Positions 46,991 through 55,941 of a DNA stretch of 64,000 nucleotides are shown here, in pieces. Origin of the DNA: Brucella grignonensis. Its GTDB lineage: Bacteria; Pseudomonadota; Alphaproteobacteria; Rhizobiales; Rhizobiaceae. The translations under genes were made by a program, and so were the position numbers. Every line of letters starts with the position of its first letter. Within the stretch, counting starts at the first letter, position 1. Under the pieces are notes generated by a model that had not been told where the DNA came from, searched no databases, and saw only the letters and a program-made list of their open reading frames with translations. The stretch is taken from contig NZ_NNRL01000164.1 in NCBI RefSeq assembly GCF_002252505.1, forward strand, positions 248,001-312,000, in the 5' to 3' direction.

Positions 46991-48361
46991 ATGAGGTATA
47001 CGGTGTTCAAAGCGTGCAAAGGACTTATGGCGGCGGCAATACTCCTGTCTGGCACCGTTTTATCGGGACAGGCCGCTTTGTCAGAGACGCTGAATGGCGC
47101 TCTCATGAAAGCCTATAAGAACAACGCAACCCTGAACTCATCGCGGGCAGGTGTGCGCATTCAGGACGAAAACGTTGCGATTGCAAAATCTAACTACCGT
47201 CCTCAGGTGACAGGTTCTTATAATATCGGTCGCGGTAAGACGCCAACAGCTGGCACGCGCACGACCGGGACTTACGGTATTGAGCTTAATCAGATGCTGT
47301 TCGATGGTTTTCAGACCAAGAACAATGTCGCCGCAGCTGAAACTACTGTGTTTGCGCAGCGCGAAAACCTCCGCAACGACGAGCAGAACACACTCTTGGA
47401 AGCTGTTCAGGCTTATATGAATGTGTACCAGCTTCGCCAGGTCGCAGTGCTTCGCGAAAAGAACCTTGCTGCGATGAACGAGCAGGTCCGTGCTTCGCGT
47501 GCACGTCTTGATGTTGGTGAAGGCACACGTACTGATGTTGCCCAGTCAGAATCGCAGCGTTCAACAGCGATTGCGGAGCTCAATTCGGCTCGCGCCAACG
47601 TGAAGTCTGCCGAAGCGACTTATGTTCAGGTCATCGGATCGCAGCCAGATCGTCTTGCCGCCGCACCTGCCGCCAAGAACTTGCCCCGGTCTCCAGATGT
47701 TGCCTATGCAAACGCTGTTACCGTGCACCCGGGTATCCTGGCTACCCAGTATGCAGTTAACGCGCAGGGTTACAACGTCAAGGCCAAGGAAGGCGCGTTG
47801 CTGCCGACCGTTGGTCTGACCGCCAGCGCGAGCCATCTCGACACTTATGCTGGCACGAACGCTGGCGATGGCAACTCGGCTTCGGTCGGTGTTGGTGTAA
47901 GTATCCCGATCTATACCGGCGGTCGTACATCGGCACAGATACGTCAGGCCAAAGAACAGCTTGGTCAGGCACGTATCGAAGTCGATATTATTCAGGACAG
48001 GGTGCGTCAGGCAATCAGCTCGGCTTGGTCACAGCTTGAAGCAGCTCGTGCGTCCGTCAAGGCAAACCGCGACGGTATTGCGGCAGCTCAGCTGGCTCTC
48101 GATGGTGTTATCGAAGAGCGTAAAGTTGGACAGCGAACCACGCTTGATGTGTTGAATGCGCAGAATGCGCTTGTCACGGTGCAGATCGCACTTGTTCAGG
48201 CAGAGCATGACTCGATTGTTGCAAGCTATGCACTTCTGAATGCAAGCGGTCGCATGACAGCGCAGGATATGCAGCTGCAGGTTGCTCAGTATAAGCCTGA
48301 AGAACATTACAATGCTGTGAAGGATAAGTGGTTCGGCCTGCGTACGCCAGATGGCCGCTAA
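46991..48361 (+). CDS. bepC: TolC-family outer membrane efflux channel BepC
   Basis: 456 residues, equal to the length I recall for Brucella BepC. The signal peptide ends near AALSE (about residue 31). Two outer-membrane-factor repeats follow, with the typical LNGALMKAYKNNATLNSSRAGVRIQDENV and VPIYTGGRTSAQIRQAKEQL blocks (SVGVGVSIPIYTGG), and long coiled-coil helical hairpins. It joins RND and other inner-membrane pumps for drug export and type I secretion. A GTG at 47003, with GAGG six bases upstream, is an alternative start. Terminator at 48385. Confidence 0.93.
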   Translation: MRYTVFKACKGLMAAAILLSGTVLSGQAALSETLNGALMKAYKNNATLNSSRAGVRIQDENVAIAKSNYRPQVTGSYNIGRGKTPTAGTRTTGTYGIELNQMLFDGFQTKNNVAAAETTVFAQRENLRNDEQNTLLEAVQAYMNVYQLRQVAVLREKNLAAMNEQVRASRARLDVGEGTRTDVAQSESQRSTAIAELNSARANVKSAEATYVQVIGSQPDRLAAAPAAKNLPRSPDVAYANAVTVHPGILATQYAVNAQGYNVKAKEGALLPTVGLTASASHLDTYAGTNAGDGNSASVGVGVSIPIYTGGRTSAQIRQAKEQLGQARIEVDIIQDRVRQAISSAWSQLEAARASVKANRDGIAAAQLALDGVIEERKVGQRTTLDVLNAQNALVTVQIALVQAEHDSIVASYALLNASGRMTAQDMQLQVAQYKPEEHYNAVKDKWFGLRTPDGR

Positions 48362-48384
48362 GCTCTAAGCATATGAGATAAAGG

Positions 48385-48409
48385 AACGGCGCCATCGGCG
48401 CCGTTTTTG
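48385..48409 (+). terminator. Terminator of bepC
   Basis: 9-bp stem AACGGCGCC/GGCGCCGTT (48385-48393/48397-48405) with loop ATC, then TTTTT. Confidence 0.9.
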
Positions 48410-48574
48410 TCTGATTCTCGCTGTGTCAGAGAATTCTTAATAAAATGATAAAGCTGTGGGTTCGGATTTCATGTGCCTGTGGAGGGATTCTCAAATCGCC
48501 GCAGGTCCGGTACCCTTAATCCATTGATTCTCTGCCTGTGTGAGTAATTGGCAATAAGGGAAAGACGGACAGCT

Positions 48575-49294
48575 ATGGCACAAACATCCAGCGCAGCACG
48601 CGAACCGTCAATGGAAGAGATACTCGCTTCCATTCGTCGGATTATCGAAGATAGCGATGTTTCGCGTCATCCGATGCCTGCTGCGTCCGCATTTCCAGCA
48701 CGTGGTGAAGTCGCCAAGTTTCGTAAGCCTGTTACAGTGCAGGAAACCCAGCCTGAGGCAGAAGATAAATCTGCCCCCAAGAGCGATGTCTTCTTAGATG
48801 AGCCCGTATTGCGTGGCCCGCTTTCAGAAGCTGCTTCTACTGTGACCGTTGTTGATGAAGCTCCTGAAGCGGATGAGGACGATGACGATTTCATTCTCGA
48901 CGCACAGAATGATGATCATCGCAGTGAAGTCGCAGAGACCAATGCCGAAGTTGAAGTCACTCAATCTTTGGAAGAGCAGATTGCCGTTGAGCTTGATGCT
49001 TCACAACCTTCTGAGCCGGAAGCTGAAGCAGCACCTGTTGCTGCAACTCAACCTGCCGACTTGAAAGCGCAGGGTGCAGCACATATTTTGTCAGAGGGCA
49101 CCGAACGGAAAGTTGCCGCTGCGTTTCAGGATCTGAACCATGCGGTTCACTCGGAACCACGCCGTTCTTTCGATGAAATCGCTTCTGACCTTTTGCGCCC
49201 GATGTTGCAGAGCTGGCTTGATAACAATCTGCCGCCTCTTGTTGAGCGGCTCGTTCGCGAAGAAATCGAACGCGTGGTGCGAGGCGAACGTTAA
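48575..49294 (+). CDS. popZ: Polar organizing protein PopZ (DUF2497)
   Basis: 239 residues. The N-terminal PSMEEILASIRRIIEDSD motif (about 10-27) and the C-terminal helical block SFDEIASDLLRPMLQSWLDNNLPPLVERLVREEIERV are the two conserved ends of PopZ. The middle (about 50-165) is disordered, acidic and rich in Glu, Asp, Pro. PopZ forms a matrix at the cell pole that anchors ParB-parS and cell-cycle kinases. Start at ATG 48575. GATTC (CcrM sites, GANTC) occurs three times in the upstream 165 bases. Confidence 0.93.
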   Translation: MAQTSSAAREPSMEEILASIRRIIEDSDVSRHPMPAASAFPARGEVAKFRKPVTVQETQPEAEDKSAPKSDVFLDEPVLRGPLSEAASTVTVVDEAPEADEDDDDFILDAQNDDHRSEVAETNAEVEVTQSLEEQIAVELDASQPSEPEAEAAPVAATQPADLKAQGAAHILSEGTERKVAAAFQDLNHAVHSEPRRSFDEIASDLLRPMLQSWLDNNLPPLVERLVREEIERVVRGER

Positions 49295-49393
49295 GAATGT
49301 CTTCCAGAAATGGGAGCCGCCTTTCATAGGGAGATCAGTTCACTGGACTGATTTCTGATCCTGCTTCGATGGGATAAAGACATGCGAAAAACA

Positions 49394-49692
49394 CTGATCT
49401 AAAGCAAGATGCGCTTTAGGGTCTGTGGGGAATTAGGTTTTGGGCGTGGCGTGAGACGGATTTTGTTTCTGAACAGGAGAACAGGACGCGGTGGAGTGTA
49501 TCTCCACGAGGACTGTTCGACACATTCAGAGAGAAAATCCGCCACGTCCTAAAGGGATATGGTGAAAATGGCCCAGCTTCGCGTCGCAAAACCTCGATGG
49601 AGAACCACTCCACCTTCGGCTTTGCTCCTAAACCCGTGCTATTTTCATCCATACCACGCTTCAAAACTAATTCCCCGCAGACCCTAGATCAG
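49394..49692. repeat. Perfect palindrome split by the MITE
   Basis: Left arm CTGATCTAAAGC is at 49394-49405. The right arm is now in two pieces, GCTTTA at 49413-49418 and GATCAG at 49687-49692. Joined without the insert they form a 12-bp perfect stem with a 7-base loop. Confidence 0.85.
49419..49684. mobile_element. 266-bp non-autonomous mobile element (MITE) with about 31-bp inverted ends and TA duplication
   Basis: The left end begins GGGTCTGTGGGGAATTAG. The right end, reverse-complemented, begins GGGTCTGCGGGGAATTAG, and the two match to about position 31 with four or five differences. Both ends are flanked by TA (49417-49418 and 49685-49686), read as a target-site duplication. No transposase frame of useful length is present. 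TA-target transposons such as IS630/mariner or part of the IS5 family could mobilise it. It is not assigned to a named family here. Confidence 0.85.
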
Positions 49693-49822
49693 GTTCGCGC
49701 CAGATTGGACCTCATGACCCGTCTGTCTCGCAGGCGGGTTTTAACTTTTAGGGTGATTTGTAGGCTGTTAATTGCTATTGAGCCGTCAATCAATTCATTC
49801 CGCATAAAGACCGGACGTTTCC

Positions 49823-52555
49823 ATGCTTGAGAAGACTTATGACGCCACGGCTGTAGAGCCGAAAATCGCTGAACGCTGGGAAGAAGCCGGCGCATTCAAG
49901 GCGGGTGCAGGCTCAAAGCCTGGCGCCGATCCCTTTGCCGTGGTTATTCCTCCGCCGAATGTGACGGGGTCGCTGCACATGGGGCACGCGCTTAACAACA
50001 CGATTCAGGACATCATGGTCCGTTTCGAGCGCATGCGCGGCAAGAATGTTCTCTGGCAGCCTGGCATGGATCATGCGGGCATTGCCACGCAGATGGTCGT
50101 TGAGCGCCAGCTTGCTGAACGCCAGGAACCAAACCGCCACGCCATGGGCCGCGAGAAATTTATTGAGCGTATCTGGCAGTGGAAGTCTGAATCAGGTGGA
50201 ATGATCTCCAATCAGCTCCGTCGTCTTGGTGCATCATGCGATTGGTCGCGTGAACGCTTTACGATGGATGAGGGGCTGTCGCGCGCTGTTCTTGAAGTCT
50301 TTGTCTCGCTTTATAAGCAAGGACTGATGTATCGCGACAAGCGTCTCGTGAACTGGGACCCGAAGCTTCTGACTGCGATTTCCGACATTGAAGTCGAATC
50401 GCGTGAAAGCAAGGGTCACCTCTGGCATCTGCGTTATCCGCTGGAGAACATTCCGTTCGATCCAGAAAATCCGCACACTTTCATCGTTGTTGCAACGACG
50501 CGTCCTGAAACCATGTTTGGTGACACGGGTGTTGCCGTTAACCCGAACGATGAGCGTTATCATGCGTCGGTCGGCAACAATATCGTTCTGCCGCTTGTTG
50601 GACGCCGCATCCCGATTGTTGCGGACGATTATGCTGATCCGGAAGCTGGTTCTGGTGCTGTCAAGATCACGCCTGCGCACGACTTCAACGATTTTGAAGT
50701 CGGTAAACGTAACAATCTTCGTGCTGTCAACATTCTGACGCCATCGGCGGCGATTACGCTCAAGGACAATGTTGATTTCCTCGAAGGTCTGGAACTGACA
50801 CCCGATCTCATCGCGCTTATCAAAGAGTTTGAAGGGCTTGATCGCTTTGCTGCACGCAAGCGCCTTGTCGAAATGCTTGATGAGCAGGGCTATCTGGAGA
50901 AGATCGAAGATCACACGCACGCCGTCCCGCACGGCGACCGTGGTGGCGTGCCAATCGAGCCTTATCTGACTGATCAGTGGTATGTAAACGCAGCCGAACT
51001 CGCAAAGCCAGCTATGGCTGCAGTTCGCGATGGCCGCACACAGATCGTACCGAAGAACTGGGAAAAAACCTACTTTGACTGGATGGAAAACATTCAGCCG
51101 TGGTGTGTTTCCCGTCAGCTGTGGTGGGGTCATCAGATCCCGGCATGGTATGGACCGGATGGTCATTGCTTTGTCGAAAAGAGCGAAGAGGAAGCGAAAG
51201 CTGCCGCACGTACTCACTACGGCGAAGAGGTTGCTCTGGAACGTGACACCGACGTTCTGGACACGTGGTTCTCGTCAGGCCTGTGGCCGTTCTCAACACT
51301 CGGCTGGCCTGACAAGACGCCGGAACTCGCGACTTATTATCCGACCAGTGTTCTGGTAACCGGTTTCGACATCCTGTTCTTCTGGGTTGCCCGCATGATG
51401 ATGATGGGCATGCATTTCATGGAAGAGATTCCGTTCCATACAGTTTATCTCCATGCACTCGTACGCGACAAGCACGGTGCCAAGATGTCGAAATCCAAGG
51501 GCAACGTCATTGACCCGCTTGAGCTGATGGATGAATACGGTGCGGATGCGCTGCGCTTCACTCTTGCCATCATGGCTGCCCAGGGGCGCGACGTTAAGCT
51601 TGATCCGGCGCGTATTGCTGGCTATCGCAACTTCGGCACCAAGCTGTGGAATGCGACTCGTTTTGCCCAGATGAATGGTGTGAAGCTCGATCCGAATTTC
51701 AAACCAGATGACGCAAAACTCGCTGTCAACCGCTGGATTCTGACAGAACTGACGAAGGCCACGCGTGCTGTAACCGATGGCATCGCGAACTATCGCTTCA
51801 ACGAAGCGGCAGGTGCAGCCTATCGTTTCGTCTGGAACCAGTTCTGCGATTGGTATCTGGAACTGCTCAAGCCAATCTTCATGGGCGATGACGAAGCAGC
51901 AAAGGCTGAAGCACAGGCAACGGCCGCTTACTGTCTGGATGAGATCTACAAGATCCTGCATCCGTTCATGCCGTTCATGACCGAAGAACTCTGGACCTTG
52001 ACCGCAGGCGAGGGCACCAAGCGTAAAACGGTTCTCGCCCTGGCAGACTGGCCCGAGCTGTCGTTTGAAGACGAAAAATCGGCTACTGACATCAACTGGC
52101 TGGTTGATCTTGTCATGGGCATTCGTTCTGTCCGTGCGGAGATGAACGTTCCAGCGGGCGCTGTAGCTCCAATCGTCGTGCTTGAGGCAAATGCTGCAAC
52201 CATCGACCGCTTTGCGCGTCACGATGCTGCAATCAAGCGTCTGGCACGTGTGGAATCTGTTTCCTTTGAACAGGAAGCACCAAAGGGTTCAGCCCAATTG
52301 GTGCATGGCGAAGCCACAATCTGTCTTCCTTTGGGTAGCCTGATCGACCTGAAGGCCGAAGCCGCTCGCATGGCCAAAGAAGCGGGTAAGATTGCAGCGG
52401 AAATGGAAAAGATCGAGAAGAAGCTCTCGAACGAAAAGTTCGTAGCGAACGCAAAAGAAGAGGTCGTTCAGGCGGAGCGTGAGCGTCTGGCGGAATTGAA
52501 AGATGCGGCTGCACGTGTTGCAACCGCAGAAGCCCGAATCCGAGAAGCAGGCTGA
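49823..52555 (+). CDS. valS: Valyl-tRNA synthetase
   Basis: 910-residue class Ia synthetase. HIGH-motif region PPNVTGSLHMGHALN (about 46-60), the editing domain (ATTRPETMFGDTGVAVNP), KMSKS in GAKMSKSKGNVIDPLELMDEYGADALRF. The C-terminal anticodon-binding and coiled-coil domains end in the Lys/Glu-rich KLSNEKFVANAKEEVVQAERERL. Start ATG 49823. The upstream gap holds the MITE. A terminator is at 52593. Confidence 0.97.
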   Translation: MLEKTYDATAVEPKIAERWEEAGAFKAGAGSKPGADPFAVVIPPPNVTGSLHMGHALNNTIQDIMVRFERMRGKNVLWQPGMDHAGIATQMVVERQLAERQEPNRHAMGREKFIERIWQWKSESGGMISNQLRRLGASCDWSRERFTMDEGLSRAVLEVFVSLYKQGLMYRDKRLVNWDPKLLTAISDIEVESRESKGHLWHLRYPLENIPFDPENPHTFIVVATTRPETMFGDTGVAVNPNDERYHASVGNNIVLPLVGRRIPIVADDYADPEAGSGAVKITPAHDFNDFEVGKRNNLRAVNILTPSAAITLKDNVDFLEGLELTPDLIALIKEFEGLDRFAARKRLVEMLDEQGYLEKIEDHTHAVPHGDRGGVPIEPYLTDQWYVNAAELAKPAMAAVRDGRTQIVPKNWEKTYFDWMENIQPWCVSRQLWWGHQIPAWYGPDGHCFVEKSEEEAKAAARTHYGEEVALERDTDVLDTWFSSGLWPFSTLGWPDKTPELATYYPTSVLVTGFDILFFWVARMMMMGMHFMEEIPFHTVYLHALVRDKHGAKMSKSKGNVIDPLELMDEYGADALRFTLAIMAAQGRDVKLDPARIAGYRNFGTKLWNATRFAQMNGVKLDPNFKPDDAKLAVNRWILTELTKATRAVTDGIANYRFNEAAGAAYRFVWNQFCDWYLELLKPIFMGDDEAAKAEAQATAAYCLDEIYKILHPFMPFMTEELWTLTAGEGTKRKTVLALADWPELSFEDEKSATDINWLVDLVMGIRSVRAEMNVPAGAVAPIVVLEANAATIDRFARHDAAIKRLARVESVSFEQEAPKGSAQLVHGEATICLPLGSLIDLKAEAARMAKEAGKIAAEMEKIEKKLSNEKFVANAKEEVVQAERERLAELKDAAARVATAEARIREAG

Positions 52556-52592
52556 TTGCGCCCGTCAGATCCAACCGCATTCCGAATCATTG

Positions 52593-52621
52593 GCCCGGCA
52601 GCTTCAAGTTGCCGGGCTTTT
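52593..52621 (+). terminator. Terminator of valS
   Basis: Stem GCCCGGCA/TGCCGGGC (52593-52600/52610-52617), then TTTT. Confidence 0.85.
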
Positions 52622-52952
52622 GCGTTCCCTAGGATTGAAATTTAGTGTTTCAAGGCATTCTGAAGTTAATCGAACCACCGTTTCGATTGTTTTTTAGGTC
52701 TGTTGCGCTTTAGCAACAAGGCTCGAATTGGGTCAAAAAGTGGCAAAATTTGGCGGTTTTGGCGTCAAATACGCCTTGAAAATTAGAAGAATTCGTAAAT
52801 GGCAACCCGATTTTACGCTTTTCGTCAAAACACGTCTTCGCTACTTGCTGTTCTCCCAATTTATGCATCTTGCAGGCTGAATCCTTCCTGATTTACGTTT
52901 GCGTCAAAGTAAATTGCTGGTGTTCATTGGATTCTGTTTGGGAGGACATTTT
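52622..52952. other. Leader region of the FadL-like gene
   Basis: 331 bases without a gene. AT-rich with imperfect inverted repeats, such as AATCGAA/TTTCGATT near 52667 and TTTAC/GTAAA at about 52891-52912. The promoter of the fadL-like gene must be here. I see no terminator or RNA gene in it. Confidence 0.5.
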
Positions 52953-54215
52953 ATGAAGCTGCAGCGCATGAAAGCTGTCGGGATCGTAGCGGGTCTGTTG
53001 GGGAGTGCCGTTGGCGCACATGCAGGCGGCTTTGAACGTAGTTCGCAGGATTTTGACATTCTGTTTGAGCAGGGCACCGTGATCGATACAACAGGCACGT
53101 TTGTGGCCCCGCAGCGTAAGCTGAAGAATATTCGCGGGCCGATCGGAACTGCGACCGGTGGTATCAACCCTATAACAAGGCAGCCTTATTCCACAGAAGT
53201 GGATGAAGCAAAGAGCTATTGGGTTCCGAAATTTTCCGCCAAGGTTGATCTTACGGATGATTTGGCTTGTGCGGCGCAGTACCGCCAGCCTTGGGGTATC
53301 CACACAGATGTCGGCACCGACAATATCCGCATGTTTACTGCGATCGAGCAGAAAATCTCATCCAACGATTACGGCTTGAACTGTTCTTATCGTTTCAATG
53401 CGGGTGAAAAGGGCTATTTCCGCCTTCTTGGCGGTGTCAGCTATCAGGAACTGAAGGGCGAACAGACCCGTATGATTCCACCGGGTTCTGCATTTCGCGG
53501 TTCGTTCCGTATCGCTTCGCTTGACGTTGAAGACAAGGCCTTTGGCTGGCGTATCGGCGCTGCCTATGAGCTCCCTGAATATGCGATCCGTGCAAGCGTG
53601 GTGTACCAGTCTGAGGTCAAGTATAACCTTGAAGGCACCATCGATAATCTAGCGCTGAGCCCGATTACCGGACGTGCTCTTCCGATTAGTGTCGCCAGCG
53701 ATGTCGCAACACCACAGTCGGTTGAATTTAAGTTCCAGACCGGTATTGCTCCAGATTGGCTTGCTTTTGGTTCGGTCAAGTGGACTGACTGGTCCAGCAT
53801 TGAAAAAGTTGCATTCGACTCTTCTTCGAACCTCCAGCTTGCACCGGGCGTGATCATTCCTAAGGGAACGAACATTACCAACCTGAACCTCTATTATCAG
53901 GATGGCTGGACTGTTAGCGGTGGCGTTGGTCACAAGTTCAATGATCAGTGGTCGGCTGCAGCGACAGTTACCTGGGATCGTGGCACAACCACAGGTCTTA
54001 CATCACAGACAGATATCTGGCTGTTTGGTCTGGGCACCAACTATAAGGCTACCGATAACTTCGAAGTTCGCCTTGCTGGTGCAGCAGGCTGGCTGACCTC
54101 GGGGGAGATGGATGATACGGTCGTCAACGGCGTATCGAATGCCACTGGTTCTAAGGGTGATTTCGGCAATGACTTCGTCGGCGCTTTGTCGCTGACGGCT
54201 AAGGTCAAGTTCTGA
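52953..54215 (+). CDS. OmpP1/FadL-family outer membrane long-chain fatty acid channel
   Basis: 420 residues. Signal peptide (GIVAGLLGSAVGAHA, cleaved before GGFERSSQD), N-terminal plug region, then a series of amphipathic beta strands (FKFQTGIAPDWLAFGSVKWTDWS) and the C-terminal aromatic outer-membrane signature LSLTAKVKF. FadL proteins bring hydrophobic compounds across the outer membrane. The start is ATG 52953 with GGGAGG nine bases upstream; the frame extends to 52899 without a good start. Confidence 0.9.
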   Translation: MKLQRMKAVGIVAGLLGSAVGAHAGGFERSSQDFDILFEQGTVIDTTGTFVAPQRKLKNIRGPIGTATGGINPITRQPYSTEVDEAKSYWVPKFSAKVDLTDDLACAAQYRQPWGIHTDVGTDNIRMFTAIEQKISSNDYGLNCSYRFNAGEKGYFRLLGGVSYQELKGEQTRMIPPGSAFRGSFRIASLDVEDKAFGWRIGAAYELPEYAIRASVVYQSEVKYNLEGTIDNLALSPITGRALPISVASDVATPQSVEFKFQTGIAPDWLAFGSVKWTDWSSIEKVAFDSSSNLQLAPGVIIPKGTNITNLNLYYQDGWTVSGGVGHKFNDQWSAAATVTWDRGTTTGLTSQTDIWLFGLGTNYKATDNFEVRLAGAAGWLTSGEMDDTVVNGVSNATGSKGDFGNDFVGALSLTAKVKF

Positions 54216-54233
54216 TTGTTTAATCAGGACAAC

Positions 54234-54264
54234 AAAAAAGCCCGGCTTCAAGCCGGGCTTTTTT
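54234..54264. terminator. Bidirectional terminator between the FadL-like gene and the dehydrogenase gene
   Basis: Stem AAAAAAGCCCGGC/GCCGGGCTTTTTT with loop TTCAA. Confidence 0.92.
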
Positions 54265-54277
54265 GTTGAGACTTATT

Positions 54278-55153
54278 CTACCGCTCAAGGCGAGCAAGCA
54301 GGGAAGACGTATCCCAGCGACCGCCGCCGATTTTCTGCACTTCTTTGTAAAACTGATCAACCAAGGCGGTTACAGGCAGCACCGCACCATTACGATCGGC
54401 TTCCTCGAGACAGATACCGAGATCCTTGCGCATCCAGTCGACAGCAAAGCCAAATTCATATTTGCTTTCGTTCATGGTGCTATGCCTGTTTTCCATCTGC
54501 CAGGAACCTGCGGCACCCTTGGAGATGACACTGATCAGCTTCTCGATATCCAGGCCAGCTTTTTTACCGAAGTGGATACCTTCCGCGAGGCCCTGAACAA
54601 GACCTGCAATGCAAATCTGATTGACCATCTTGGCGAGCTGACCCGATCCGACAGGCCCCATCAACCCGACCGAACGTGCATAGGCTTCGATGATCGGCTT
54701 GGCCTTGTCAAAAACGGCATCTGACGCGCCGACCATCACGGTCAGAACGCCATTTTCTGCGCCAGCCTGGCCGCCAGACACAGGCGCATCAATGAAATGA
54801 AATCCACGCTTCTGCGCTTCTGCGTCGAGTTCACGTGCTACTTCCGCGGAAGCCGTGGTGTTGTCGATAAAAATAGCGTTCTTTTTCATTGTCGAAAAAG
54901 CGCCATCTGGACCGGTTGTCACTTCTCGCAGATCGTTGTCATTGCCAACGCAACAGAAAACGAAATCTGCATCACGTGCTGCTTCGGCAGGAGTGGTTGC
55001 ATGGTTGCCGTCGAACTGTTCGGCCCATTTTACAGCTTTTGCACTCGTGCGATTATAAACTGTAACGTTGTAGCCACCTTTGGTCTTCAGATGGCCCGCC
55101 ATCGGATAGCCCATCACGCCGAGGCCGAGGAAGGCCACTTTAATTGCTGTCAT
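54278..55153 (-). CDS. NAD(P)-dependent beta-hydroxyacid dehydrogenase (HIBADH family)
   Basis: 291 residues. Rossmann start VAFLGLGVMGYPMAGHL, the substrate-binding DAPVSGGQAGAENGVLTVMVG (about 125-145) and the catalytic Lys in GSGQLAKMVNQICIAGLVQGLAEG. Substrate candidates are 3-hydroxyisobutyrate, tartronate semialdehyde or glyoxylate/succinic semialdehyde; the sequence does not decide. GGAGG is upstream. The GST gene lies 40 bases upstream in the same direction, so they may be co-transcribed. Confidence 0.9.
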   Translation of the reverse strand: MTAIKVAFLGLGVMGYPMAGHLKTKGGYNVTVYNRTSAKAVKWAEQFDGNHATTPAEAARDADFVFCCVGNDNDLREVTTGPDGAFSTMKKNAIFIDNTTASAEVARELDAEAQKRGFHFIDAPVSGGQAGAENGVLTVMVGASDAVFDKAKPIIEAYARSVGLMGPVGSGQLAKMVNQICIAGLVQGLAEGIHFGKKAGLDIEKLISVISKGAAGSWQMENRHSTMNESKYEFGFAVDWMRKDLGICLEEADRNGAVLPVTALVDQFYKEVQKIGGGRWDTSSLLARLER

Positions 55154-55193
55154 TGTCTAAAAACCTCCAGAGGAAACGTGTCAAAACATAGAA

Positions 55194-55814
55194 TTAGGTA
55201 AGGGGCGTCATAACCGCTTTGCGATAGGCGGGACGCTGCGTAAGACGGTTATACCAGTCTTCGAGATGAGGCGTTGAAGTGCGTTCAATCGGAAACTCGA
55301 ACCATGCATGGGCATAGCAACCCAGTGGAATGTCGCCGATGCCGAAATCTTCACCCGATAACCATGGCTGGTTGGCAAGTGCCTGATCGGCAATTTTGAG
55401 TGATCGCGTCAGACCATCAATCCCCCGCTGCATGGCCGCCTTATCACGCTTGTCTTCCGGAAGGCGGATCAAGTTCATGATCACATCGCGAAAGTCGGCA
55501 TAGAGCGTGGAGGAAGCCCAATCCATCCATTTTTCCACTTGAGCACGTTCGGCAGGGGCTTCAATCCAAAGGCTGCTCTCCGCATGCATTGCAGCAAGAT
55601 AACGAACGATTACATTGGATTCCCAAAGTGTGGTGTCGCCGTCTTCGAGAAGGGGAATGAGACCGTTGGGGTTGCGAGCCAGGAAATTTGAATCTTGTAA
55701 ACCGCCAAACTGCCCACCTACATCGATCTGTTCATATTCGAGCCCGAGTTCTTCGGCTATCCAAAGCACCTTTTTTACATTGGTGGAATTGGTTCGACCC
55801 CAGATTTTCAGCAT
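55194..55814 (-). CDS. Glutathione S-transferase family protein
   Basis: 206 residues. The N-terminal thioredoxin-like domain (MLKIWGRTNSTNVKKVLWIAEEL) has the catalytic-position residue in the NSTNV stretch (Ser/Asn rather than Tyr), and the glutathione-binding ESNVIVRYLA (about 65-74). The C-terminal helical domain contains FGIGDIPLGCYAHAWF. The electrophile substrate is unknown. Confidence 0.9.
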   Translation of the reverse strand: MLKIWGRTNSTNVKKVLWIAEELGLEYEQIDVGGQFGGLQDSNFLARNPNGLIPLLEDGDTTLWESNVIVRYLAAMHAESSLWIEAPAERAQVEKWMDWASSTLYADFRDVIMNLIRLPEDKRDKAAMQRGIDGLTRSLKIADQALANQPWLSGEDFGIGDIPLGCYAHAWFEFPIERTSTPHLEDWYNRLTQRPAYRKAVMTPLT

Positions 55815-55887
55815 GATTGAGCCTATCGGTTTGTGATTAAAAGACGCGAGCTACATTTAACAATATGCATGTATTTAAAGCAGATCG

Positions 55888-55920
55888 CCCCCGGTAGCTG
55901 CAAGGCTAACGGGGGCGATA
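55888..55920 (-). terminator. Terminator of the amino-acid ABC transporter operon
   Basis: Stem GCCCCCG/CGGGGGC (55889-55895/55912-55918 approximately), with A/T-rich sequence following on the minus strand. Confidence 0.65.
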
Positions 55921-55941
55921 AATTTTCTTTTGTTCGTAAGA

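Larger units (their letters stand above)
49295..49822. other. popZ-valS intergenic region holding a MITE
   Basis: 528 bases with no native gene. It contains a 266-bp mobile element (49419-49684), listed separately, inserted into an older palindrome. An 82-residue minus-strand frame (49416-49664) lies wholly inside the element and is not a native gene. Confidence 0.8.
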
